Shown here piece after piece: positions 23,848-33,765 of a stretch of DNA of 64,000 bases. The position numbers were made by a program, and so were the translations under genes. The stretch is from assembly GCA_012932865.1 (NCBI GenBank), contig SAXG01000042.1, positions 62,001-126,000 of the forward strand, given 5' to 3'. The notes beneath the pieces are model-generated. The model was not told the origin of the DNA. It was given only the letters and a program-made list of their open reading frames with translations, and ran no database searches. This stretch comes from Amylostereum areolatum (Eukaryota > Basidiomycota > Agaricomycetes > Russulales > Stereaceae). Each line of letters begins with the position of its first letter. Position 1 is the first letter of the stretch.

Positions 23848-24126
23848 GAGGAAAAGGGAAAAGGGATACTGTCCTTATATACAAGTGGGAACGATGGTGC
23901 GATGCGATGCGATAGTGGTGCGAGCGGGGGGAACAATAAGAAAGGAGTCATGGGGAGGAGGGCGGGAGTCCGGAGCAATGATGTCATAGATAAGGATGCG
24001 GAACACCGTTCGGAAGTCCGGGCAGTGACGTCGTTGGAGCATGTGATGCGAAGGAAAGTCATGTGCCGTGACGCGTCGCGTGTACAAGGTCTGCAAACGA
24101 AGAAAGAAATGGAGCGATCCGTGACA
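23704..24126 (-). repeat. 5' LTR (423 bp)
   Basis: This copy drives the element. On the minus strand it has a TATATAAGG box (plus 23873-23881) and a predicted transcription start near 23847. Its plus-strand right end abuts a truncated host gene at 24127. Confidence 0.92.
23873..23881 (-). promoter_or_regulatory. TATA box of the retrotransposon LTR
   Basis: TATATAAGG on the minus strand lies 34 nt upstream of the AGACTGTCCA sequence that pairs with the primer-binding site. That spacing fits a transcription start at about 23847. The same box is present in the 3' LTR. Confidence 0.7.
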
Positions 24127-24393
24127 ACGACGAGGTTGCGGTACTGGATGCCGGACTTGACGAACAGCTCGCCCCAGAAGATGCAAAGGCCGGCGGTTTT
24201 CTGGTGGCACACGCTTGGAGACCAGACTATGGTTCCAGGGGCGGCGACGAGGAGGCCCTCCTTTATCTTGGGGAATACGCGTCCCTGCGAAACACGGTGA
24301 GTACGAGTAGCCCGAAATTGTATCAGCCACGCTCACCATTCTCATAGCCGGCCGAACAACGTTCTTGAAGTGCTTGGAGAGTCCAAGAGACAT
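24127..24393 (-). pseudogene. 5' fragment of an unknown gene cut by the retrotransposon
   Basis: An ATG at 24393 opens a 57-nt exon (MSLGLSKHFKNVVRPAMRM), then a 52-nt GT-AG intron, then a second exon starting at 24284. That exon is open until it meets the 5' LTR at 24126 (GRVFPKIKEGLLVAAPGTIV and on). The remainder of the gene is not found beside the other LTR at 17028. I do not recognise the product. The clean splice pattern suggests a real gene before truncation. Confidence 0.5.
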
Positions 24394-24849
24394 TATCTAG
24401 TAGACGGTATGTAAGTCAACCATCGCCCAGACATCGATCATCGATGCTCACCTTGAAGTGATGGAAGTGAAAGCGCGAGGGGAGGCGCGAGGGTGGAGGG
24501 TGGAAGGCACGGAGTGGGTGAGTGAGAGTGAAAGATGAGGAGAGGAAACGAGAAATGCGGAGTGAAGTTGCGCGTCAGGCCTTCAAGCGCGCACCCTCGC
24601 CTTCTCCCCACGCCCACCACCGTCGCTGCAACTCGACCGTCGCTTGCTACTCACGCACGTTCAGTACCATCGATGCTACCGCCTCGCGTTAGTTGGCGAC
24701 GAAGGTGCGTCTCCTTCCCTTCTGTCAGGCTTTTTCTAACTGCTCGTACAGGCATCCGTCCGACCGCGCGACTTACCATATGTACGTCGTCTTCTAGATC
24801 TCAATGTTGTACTACTCACGTTCGATCTCGCTCAGCTCTTAAAGCATGA

Positions 24850-26428
24850 ACATCGAGCTCGTCCGACGATCGCCGCATAGCACCCGGCCAAGTCGCCGTT
24901 GACCTCCAGACCGTCGTAAAAGAACTCGTCGAAAACGCACTCGACGCGAAGGCCACCAACATCGGTGAGCTCTTCCCTTCCTTCCCCCTTTTATTATGTC
25001 CCTGCGGCTGACGAGTGCGAAAAGGTCAGGCTGAAAGTGTTTGGACTTGCCTCCATCGAAGTCGTGGACAACGGCATCGGCCTCACGCCGGCGGACTACC
25101 CTAGCGTCGGTCAGCCCGTCCGTTCTCACACATCTCCGTGCGCTGACGATGTTCTGATCCTCACGTATTTAGCTCTGAAACACCACACTTCCAAGCTATA
25201 TACCTTCGAAGACCTCACCACCGTCTCCACGTTCGACTTCCGTGGCGAGGCGCAGTCCTCGCTCTGCGCGCTCTGCGAAAAGGTCGGCATCATCACGGCC
25301 ACGGCCGCGCAGGGGTCCTTGGGCACCGTGCTGGAGTTCGGGAAGGATGGGCAGCTCACAAGCTGCGACAGGCAAACTGCAAGACAGGTATGTACCCTCT
25401 CCAAATACTCCGCCTACCCTCCCCTCTGCTTCCAACCCACTTGCGTCCTTTCTCCTCGTCGTATCTGACAACGTCAAGGGAGCTTTGCTGATTTGCTGTT
25501 TGTAGCGCGGCACGACCGTGACGTTGACCGGCTTGTTCGCGCCCCTGCCCGTGCGATGGAAGGAGCTCGAGCGCAACGCGAAGCGCGAGTTTGGGAAGAT
25601 GCTCCAGCTGATGCATGCGTACGCGCTCGTCCCCTGCACCAAGGAAAATGAAGGTGTGCATCTGAGCGTGTCGAACCAGGCCTCAAACGGGTACGTCATC
25701 GTCATCCTGATCCACGCCCCCTCCTCTTCGCGTCTTTCCACGACAAACCGACACACCAGTTCCTATCGCCTCGCCTACATCTGCCCTCCCGCGCGCGCAC
25801 ACTCTGTCACCGCCGTTCCTCCAGGAAGAAACCCGTCCAACTCAAGAACGAACGCTCCACCTCCCTCCGCGCAGCTGTCTCCTCCCTCTGGGGCCCCAAG
25901 ACCCTCGACGCCCTCGCCGAGCTGGATCTCCAATTCGACGTAGAGACCGAGCGCACGGTGCTCCGCCGGCGCGGGCTCAATGTCTCCAAGTACGTTCCCC
26001 CCTCCCCGTCCTTCTCTGGGTCCACGACCTAAACGAGAACCACAGCGCACCTAGAAACACCGTGCGCGTGCACGGGCTCGTCTCCGAGTTCTCGCCGAGG
26101 TGTGGGCGCGCGCGCACGGATCGGCAGTTTTCTACGTGAACGGGCGACCGTGCAACCTCGCGAAGGTGACCGCGTCCGTCTTCGCAGGGTCATTTGTGTT
26201 GACGTTTGCGCGCGCCAGGCTCAGAGAGCGGTCAACGAGGTGTACAAGACATTCAACACGGCGCAAACCCCGCTGGTCGTGGCCGATTTCGTGCCATTGC
26301 CGCGCGGTACGTCGGCTGTTCGCCAAGGTTGCGCGAGGGGAAGTGATGTTGGACGTTGGTTGGATTCGTGCGACGCCATCCCGGACAAGCGGATAATCCT
26401 GCTGCACAGCGAAGCGCTGCCGGACTTT
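24850..26428 (+). pseudogene. PMS1/PMS2-type MutL mismatch repair protein, N-terminal ATPase half only
   Basis: Exons across this span match the GHKL ATPase domain of MutL homologues in order: VKELVENALDAKATNI, VEVVDNGIGL written here as VVDNGIGL, LKHHTSKLYTFEDLTTV, FRGEAQSSLCAL, RGTTVTLTGLFAPLPVRWKE, DRQFFYVNGRPCNLAKVQRAV and PDKRIILLHSE. Motif wording with LKHHTSK and VNGRPC points to the yeast PMS1/human PMS2 branch. The usual GFRGEAL is DFRGEAQ, the DVNVTPDKR motif is garbled, and the first exon lacks a good start. The frame stops at 26441-26443. The C-terminal dimerisation and endonuclease half is absent, replaced by a tandem repeat. It is most likely a relic copy, with the functional gene elsewhere. 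Confidence 0.75.
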
Positions 26429-27190
26429 TTGTTACGTGCGTAGCTAAGTAGCCTCTGCGCGTTTACCCGCGTCTAGGTAAGCTTGCCCTTTACGAGCCTT
26501 GTTAGTTTTAGTTACGCAAGCAACAAAGGCTCGAACATGCGGACGCTTTGTTACCTGCATATCTTAGCACCCCCCACGCGCTTGTACGCGTCTAGGTAAG
26601 TTCGTCGTGTTTTGATTTGGAGCCCTGCCAACGTTAGTTACGCAAGCGACAAAGGCTCGAAGTGCGGACGCTTTGTTACTTGCATAGCTGAACGGCCTCC
26701 GCGTGCTTGTACACGTCTAGGTAAGCTCGTCATATCGAGTTTTTCTTTAGCTACGCAAGTAACAAAGGAACGACTTCGCAGGGCCTCTGTTAATTGTGTA
26801 ACTAACATGATCCCCCCTTGCCTGTGCCGATAACTAACAAGGTTTGCTACAGTATCTTCACATTATCTATATAGATAACAAAGGCCCATTGCCTTGCCCG
26901 GTAGCTACAAAGGCGCCCTAGGTAAGTAACTAATTTTTTGTCCGCCCGCATGCACGTCAAACTGACTTTGTTATGAACGTAGGCAAAAAGGGTGCGCTAG
27001 GTAAGTAGATAGCTCTTCCTCCGTGTGGCCCTCGCTACCTGTGCACGTAAGGCTGTCCTCTTAGTTGCCAACTTAGCTAAACGTCCCGCAACGGCACCTA
27101 GGTACATAACTTCTTTGTTTTTCTCTGTCTATCTAGCTAACGTTTCATCTTATCTAACTGGGTGCCCTTTGTGCACCTCAAGTAACACGA
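26428..27190. repeat. Degenerate ~115-125-bp tandem repeat with hairpins
   Basis: Three good units start at about 26428, 26546 and 26671, with a worn fourth at 26784 and loose fragments to about 27190. Shared blocks are TTGTTACNTGCATAGCT, CGCGTCTAGGTAAG and ACGCAAGNAACAAAGG. The first and last are near inverted copies, so each junction can fold into a hairpin. No coding potential is seen. Confidence 0.65.
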
Positions 27191-27379
27191 AGGCTTGTCG
27201 GGTAGATCGGCGGGGAAGGGTACCGGGATTGGGGGTCCGTATTGCATATCGGATGGCGCGAGAAGTTGCGGTGGCGAGCTTAGGGCCGTCGGCGTCGTTG
27301 GCGTTGTCGTCGGGAGGTCGATAAAATATGCCTACGTTGGACGGGGTACGGCGAATGTCATCAGATAGGCCCCGGACGG

Positions 27380-27835
27380 GGTTAACCTTTTTCTATCGGG
27401 CAATTGTTTTCCATCCCCTGACAGGCAGAGGAACCCTTTTTCCAATGGGTATTGTTTGTCTTTTCCGATCTGTATGTGTCAAACAAATTCCGTTCGTGAA
27501 AGGCAGTCTTATACGGTCGGAAATAGTCATAATATTCCTGTCAGAAAATGAGAATGTCATAGCAAGCCTTTTTCGGCCGGGCGTAGGTTCAAAGTAGTGT
27601 TTGCAATCCCCATTGGAAAAAGGTGTCCTTTATCTCCCTGAAATAGGTATTCTTTTTCCACCTTTCACACTCATCTTTGTTCTACCCTTCCGACCTTTCC
27701 TTTTCCGGCCTGAAAGAGTTTGCAATTATCCAATCGTAATGCGTCACCTTTTTCCGTCAGAAAAAGGGTGGGAATTGATAGGCTTTTTCAGAGCCACTAT
27801 TTCCAGCCTTTTTCCGTCGGGTCTTATACGGGTTT
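27380..27835. repeat. Dispersed palindromic motif array (CCTTTTTCCG type)
   Basis: At least eight copies of a short motif close to CCTTTTTCCGTC or its complement occur within 450 bp, for example near 27433, 27567, 27612, 27649, 27700, 27748 and 27810. The copy near 27748 is a full palindrome (CCTTTTTCCGTCAGAAAAAGG split about its centre). No gene is seen between 27190 and 28087. Confidence 0.5.
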
Positions 27836-28087
27836 GTTTGTTGTGTGGCCACCCGCTTCCTCCCTTTGTCGCCCTCGTCAAAGGTTCTTATCTCGTGTCA
27901 AGCACGCTCACCCGCACGCCACGCTACTCACGCCAGCTCCCAAGCTGTGTTCCAACTTGGATTCTTGGAATGACAAGCGAGGTTTTTTATGTATGATGAA
28001 ATGATGAATGTTGAATGCCCTCCAGGTCAAATAGACTAGTATAAACACTGAGGGCATGTAAAAGAATACCGCACGAAACGTACACCC

Positions 28088-29440
28088 TCATATTTCACCA
28101 CTAGAATACTCCGGCGGAGCTTCCCCGTCGACCCTAGCCTGAGCTTGAGGCCGCATCTGCATGTTCCAAACCCCGCTGAGCTGCGACAACAACCTCATGA
28201 ATTCTGGTACATTGACCCGTTCTCCGTTACTTGGACCTTCTTCTGCGCCTGGTGGTGCGACCTGGTGGTTTGGGGGCGGCTCGAGAGACGGTCCCGAAGA
28301 CTGATGGCGAACTTGTAGACATGCCAGGAGCGGCTTCTTGCCTCGCTTGCTCAATTTGATACTTTTCGTGACTATCCTGCATCAGAGGAGCGCGAGGCAG
28401 TTCCCAAGACAGCCTGGCAGGGAAGGGTTCAATGGCGAAGGATGGGCTTCCGTTCTGCGTCTCGCCGTCAATGACATCCACATATTCCAGATCAGCCTGA
28501 ATAAAAAGCGGAGATGACCATAGGCTCACATAGAATACTGCCCCCGCTGTGGTCGCTTGCGTGAACCATAGCATCAGCCGCTGAACGAAATTCAGAGGAA
28601 AAACATTACCATTCCTACACTCAGACTTTAACGTGACATTCCGCAAGGGGTGCGTCCTGCTGGCTGCGTTCGCCTCAGTCACGGCGTATTTAGTAGTCTG
28701 CACCCAGACACTCGTGGCGATGTTAAGGAAGTACTGATCACCGTAGGCTCGGTAGCAGTAGAACGCTACAAGTCCGAAATATCTGTGAAGGGTACATCTG
28801 ATGAGCTACAACTGACGATGACAGTACTTTCTACGTACACGCTATCGCTGTTAGTCCGCTGTCGAATACATTGTTAGTATCAGTATCTTCGTAATGTCGC
28901 AGTCGAGCATCGGACATACGATCCTGGATGACCCAGGCTAATATCAGTTTATTGTTCCAACATCATTCACAGCAAGAACTAATACGCACGGTGGAGCATT
29001 ATAGGTTGTATAGAAACCCGGGTAGCCATTTTGGTACCGCTGGAGATTTATCGTGACAACGTCTCTATAGTCCGTTTTATTGTTGAAGAGATCGTGCTTG
29101 GCAAGAACGGCGAAGATGCTCGCGTCCTGCCCACTGTCGAGCCCTGGAACGTCGTGGGTTAAAACTGGGTCATTATTCACAGCACAGACGGATCGATAGC
29201 TACCGTCAAAGCTGCCCCAGGTCGAATTGAAATAGGGTAATACAGCAGACGCTGCATCGCCCGCTAACTTTGCGCGATCTTCACGTGTCAGATTCGAGGT
29301 GGGATCCTGAAAGAACCTCAAAGAAGCTGTTTCTTGGATCGACATATTGGGGTACGCACCCTCCATCCACTTGGAATCGAAAAGTTTGGATCCGTCGCGA
29401 GCGCGAGCGGGAGGCTGGTTATGCCAAACAGAACGGCCAT
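28088..29440 (-). pseudogene. GH76-like membrane protein paralogue A, internally deleted
   Basis: The ATG at 29440 gives a signal peptide (MAVLFGITSLPLALA) and the family's mature N-terminus DPNFSIPSGWR. Next comes an exon with LTREDRAKLAGDAASAV and one with DASIFAVLAKHDLFNNKTDY. The NSD motif and YFGLVAFYCYRAYGDQYF exon are kept. After TTAGAVFY the frame jumps directly to the cytoplasmic-tail motif SFAIEPF, so the second half of the ectodomain and the transmembrane helix are missing. The tail still ends in a PPEY motif (EAPPEYSSGEI), but joining it needs a change of frame. It is probably a relic formed by internal deletion. Confidence 0.65.
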
Positions 29441-30503
29441 GCACTTCCGAGGGGCGGAGGGGACGAGTTCTCGCTTCTACCAAAAACCGGGAAACGCATT
29501 GCTCCAGGGTTGCACGAAGAAAAGATTGGCAGTGGAAGGGACAATCGAGGCGCCGCTGGCACGAGTAGTACATATGGCTTTTACCTGGCAGAGTCATGAT
29601 GAAACGACTCCTCTAGCGTACCGTGGAAGCGCCTGGAAGCACCCGTTGTTGCTACGAAGCATATGCCCATGTATGGAACGAAGGATTTGGCCTGTTAGTT
29701 CAGTGGCATTTTGAGATGTGCGACCAAGTTTAGTCTCTGCTAGGATACGAAGCGCTGTTTATGTAGGATGGCAACGATTGTTGATCAATATGTACGCTAT
29801 TCGATAGAGCCATCGGATGAGAAAAACGAACTGGTATGTAGACGGGCTCCATCATGACGGTCGCCGTTGTGCTCGGAGCGAACGCCGTCGCACGTAACTT
29901 GTACGCCTTCAAGTGTACGCGGACACTGTCATTGAGGAACGGTTGGATAACATCTGACCCCGACGGAGTCCAGGGATGCGTATCGGGCTCGAGGATGGCA
30001 CGGGCAGCCTACATGAATAATGAGATGGACTTGAACGACAGTTGAGCAGACGAATGGCTACGTACCGCATGAGCTTCAACTTACCCAAAACTTACCCCTC
30101 GCCGGTTGGCGCCGGACATCCCCGCCAGCGCGACATAGATCTCTCCTAGGCCCAACACGGTGGAGTACCAAATATCAAGTGTAGGAGGGGCACAAATACG
30201 TACTAGTCAACCGAAGTACGTAGTATAGTGTGTATTCAAAGTGGGGATGGCCAAGGGGGGGTAGTTTGTGGTGGTGGAGATGGTTGCGACACCGAAAACG
30301 AGCGACAAGCGAACCGATACAATAGATATCATAGATATGTAGCAAGCATTGACACCATTCCACAGTCGTCGGGGGCCAAGCAATGGGTATGTATGTACGA
30401 AGGAAAGTGAATACGGAAAGGTATATGCGATTGAACTACAAATGGAACGATAGTATACGGACCCGACAGCAAAAAAAATAGAAATATGTAACACCTAACC
30501 ACA
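29441..30503. other. Intergenic, no gene seen
   Basis: This is the promoter side of paralogue A and the 3' side of paralogue B. I see no spliced frame and no RNA gene. Confidence 0.45.
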
Positions 30504-33210
30504 TCAGCCTTCGTACCGCGGCGGCGCCTCCTCGACGAGCTGCCCGTTCGACTGCAGCCGTGCCAGCATGCCGTTCAGCCGCCTCACCATCCCTGATATC
30601 GTATTGATATCCACCGACTCACCGCGTGCTCCATGTTGATCACTGCTTGCCGGATCTTCGGGCGCAAGGGTCGACGCGCGTGCCTCGGGCACCGGAGGCG
30701 ACATTGGGGACGATGAGGAGGAGGGCGACTGGTCCTGTGGTGTATACGGCTGCACATTAACCTGCGACCCATTCCACGCCTGTTGTCGCTTTCCCGGTCC
30801 CGCGCGTGTCCCCGCGAGGGTGACGTACTGCGAGTCGTTGGACGGCTGCGTGAAGGGCTCGATCGCCGTGACCGAGGGATGGACAAGATGCGAGGTTTCG
30901 GTGTGCCCGAAGAAGAGCGTCCCACCGCCAGCGTCCCGTTGGGCCATGTCCAGTATCGGCGCATTCCTCCTTTCGTAACGACGAAGCCGGAGGAAGAAGA
31001 ACACCGCGCCCACGATCAGGGCAAGGCCGGCGACCCCGCCAACCACACCGCCCACGATGGCCCCGGTGTTGGATGAGGATGAACTTGCCGAGGATGACGA
31101 ACCTCCAGTTGACGTAGAGGTGGAGGACGAGTTCCTGGTGGAAACGGGATTATAAGATAAACTGGGGGAGGACAGAGGCAAGAACGCGTACCCGCTGGAG
31201 CTGCTGTTGGCAGGGTTTACAAGGATGTCGAACGAGGGGTTGAGGACGTCAAGAGCGGCAATTTGACCCCACGGGTGGACAACGGTGACAGGTGGACCGA
31301 TCCAGTTCGAAGAGTAATTATTGCTTCCTGGGGCGGTCGCGAGGTTCAATAGAGCATTCATCTGTGCTTGTGGTGAGCAACCAAAAACACAGATAGAGAT
31401 CATTACGGACCTGCACGGTAATGTAGCTTGAGATCAGCGTAGCACGCCCTGATGAGTTGTCAGAACGAGCCCACGCTTCGTGTAAGCCTCGCACAAAGAG
31501 CGCTGGAAGGCAACGGTCAGCGTCGATCCTAGCGCAGAACAGACAAACAAAAGTCGTACCTTTGAGGCCACTAGCGAAGTTGTCTATGTCCGGATTTGTT
31601 GGCGTTCCCGCCTCTACAACCAAGTGTCAGCGGACCTATCAGCTACTCGCAACCGTCCACGTACCCTCGAAGTTTATCCCATCGTTCCCCGTCCAACCAG
31701 AAAACTTGATCGTCGAGGCCACAAGGTTGTCCGTACTGTTCGAAAACAGCCCAAGGTTAGCACTAAGAACAATTAGGCATCACCACATCCCACGTACAAA
31801 GCATTCCATTCGGAACTCTTCGTGATATTGGCCCACACGGAGAAGCCCTCGATGGCGAAACCGGAATTGTACGTCAAGACAGCATCGTTCGCGGGCGAAA
31901 CGCAGGTGCCGACGTTGAACGCGTCAGTGATGATGGTGCCGTTGTACAGGTGGGTTTCAATGTATTTCGCTGACAGCTCTGCAGCGACGGAATACTTGGA
32001 GTCGAGTGTTGCTTCGTAGAGGTAAGCAGATAGACTTGATAAGGTGGGAAGTCAGGGGAAGGCACATGGGGTGGGAACGGTCTACGCACGCCAGGAAGGG
32101 TCTATATGCGAGCGTGAGTCGAAAGATAACCTATAGTAACGGCGAACACACCCCATAGTCTCTCCGTTAGTCCCGAGGTTTGTAGTGTTGCTAACTTGCT
32201 GGAAATCGATCGAAACGAATAAGTCTATATCCGCGTAGAGGAACGACGACACTTACCCAGAAAACCGCACCCGCATTGGTAGCTAAAGGAGAGTCAAGTT
32301 AGAACCGTGTGATGCTTCAGGCGAACGAACGACTCACATCCGTTACAGGAGGAGGGGAAAGTTACAGTCCGCTGTGGGTGAGAGCCATTCGCCGCTTGCG
32401 CCGGGGTTATTTGATATTGAGAAGCATGGTCCCAAACGCTTGTGGCGATGTCCAAGAGAAACTGCTGCTTGTATGCGCGATATGTGTAGTAGGCAGCGAG
32501 ACCCCATATTCTACAAAGTTGATGAGCATCCACGAATGCGCAGGAAGATAGTTTCGCTCACAGGTTGTCGCTGCTCACAGGCTTGGAGCGGGGGAGGTCA
32601 GAGAAAAGTCATTATTGGATATGCAGGGAAATAACTAACCCTTCGCGAAAGATGAGTACGCGGCGGATACGGACGAAATGATGCAGAGCTCACGGTGAGG
32701 CGTAGAAGTCCGGATTATTGCGCAAGAAAATCTGGAGGTTATTGGAGGCGGTGTCCTCGTTCGTGTTGTTGCCCGAATATGTATCATGAAGTGCAAGGAC
32801 TGAGATGAGGCTGGCCGACTGAGAGTGTCCGAGACCTACGGAGCGAGGGACGTGGTGGTAGTGGGTGAATCGTCAGTAAGGTTTCCAATACGAGAGCGGG
32901 GTCGAATGACGAGGGTTATTGGGAGAGCTAAAATGTTGATAAAATGACTGAATAACTCACCGTCGATGGTCCCCGACGAAGGGTTAATGAGCGGGGTGAG
33001 AGCATCGATGGCTGCCTGTGCGAGGTTGGCACGTTCTACCCGGGACAAACGGGATGTCGGTTTCTATCCCCAGAGTCGTCAGCTCTCAAACGGTGCGCAG
33101 AGAAAAACATGGCCACGTACTCGCCAGCCCGAAGGCACCGAGAAACCCTGTGCTCCCACCAAGGAAACCCAAAAAAGACTGACGAGGCCAAGAGACAAGA
33201 AAGTAATCAT
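30504..33210 (-). CDS. GH76-like single-pass membrane protein, paralogue B
   Basis: The ATG at 33210 opens a 90-nt exon for a signal peptide ending in VGAQ and the mature start GFSVPSGWR. Later exons follow the GH76 (alpha-1,6-mannanase fold, six-hairpin) layout: LSRVERANLAQAAIDAL, ISVLALHDTYSGNN, WGLAAYYTYRAYKQQF, GSHPQRTVTFPSSC, YNSGFAIEGFSVWANI, RGLHEAWARSDNSSG, and HPWGQIAALDVLNPSFD. A Ser/Thr-rich stalk precedes a transmembrane helix with a glycine motif (GAIVGGVVGGVAG) and a basic stop-transfer RLRRYERR. The ~180-residue tail carries TAIEPF and ends EEAPPRYEG (PPRY). Where GH76 enzymes have an Asp-Asp pair, the sequence reads SSDN. The role is likely cell-wall or surface mannan processing or sensing; activity is uncertain. 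Confidence 0.75.
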
Positions 33211-33765
33211 GGAAACAGGGAAAGAACGCGCGGGTTCCGAGCTTCACCAAGTGAACAGGGAAGAAAGCAACGAAAAGCCCGCATCCACAACGGGGGGTGA
33301 AGGGAAGAAATGTGCGAAGTCGACGCCCGTTACTTTTGTATTTCGGTTAACGAGGACTTCCGGCAAAATGAGGTCAGGGCTCGAGTGGGAGCTTCCTGAG
33401 TCCTGATCGTGCCATGAGAGCTGCTCCAGCCTCCGAGACGGAAAATGGAGTAAAACGGTAGTCTTGGAGTACTCGTCGAAAATTTCTGGAGGTCATATAT
33501 ACAGCGTTGCGCTGATACGAGGAGTGAGTGCAAGTAAGTATGATGAGCATTGAGCAAAGATCATGAAGGTCGGAGCGGCGCCGGGAGAGGAACGTAACAC
33601 ATTTCCATTTCACAAGCGCTAAGCGCCGGCCGAGCACCTTGCTTCTCACAGGGACGCAATTGAACAGAGCGACATTTTCGCAGACGGAATTACATACATA
33701 GTACATTGTCAATTACAGTACACCTCGCATCCCGCATCCCAAAGACCTTTCGAACCGCTGACATC
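33211..33765. other. Intergenic, no gene seen
   Basis: The space between paralogues B and C. No supported coding exon; it probably holds the promoter of B and the 3' UTR of C. Confidence 0.45.

Larger units (their letters stand above)
17029..24126 (-). mobile_element. Ty3/gypsy chromovirus LTR retrotransposon
   Basis: A 7.1-kb element in minus orientation is bounded by LTRs beginning TGTCA and ending TGACA on the plus strand. In element order it has the 5' LTR, a primer-binding site, a long untranslated or leader reading frame, Gag with a zinc knuckle, protease, reverse transcriptase, RNase H, integrase, chromodomain, polypurine tract and 3' LTR. The chromodomain and domain order place it in the chromoviruses. 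The bases outside the two LTRs (AATCA on the left, ACGAC on the right) do not form a target-site duplication. Frame breaks in pol make it non-autonomous as read. Confidence 0.93.
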
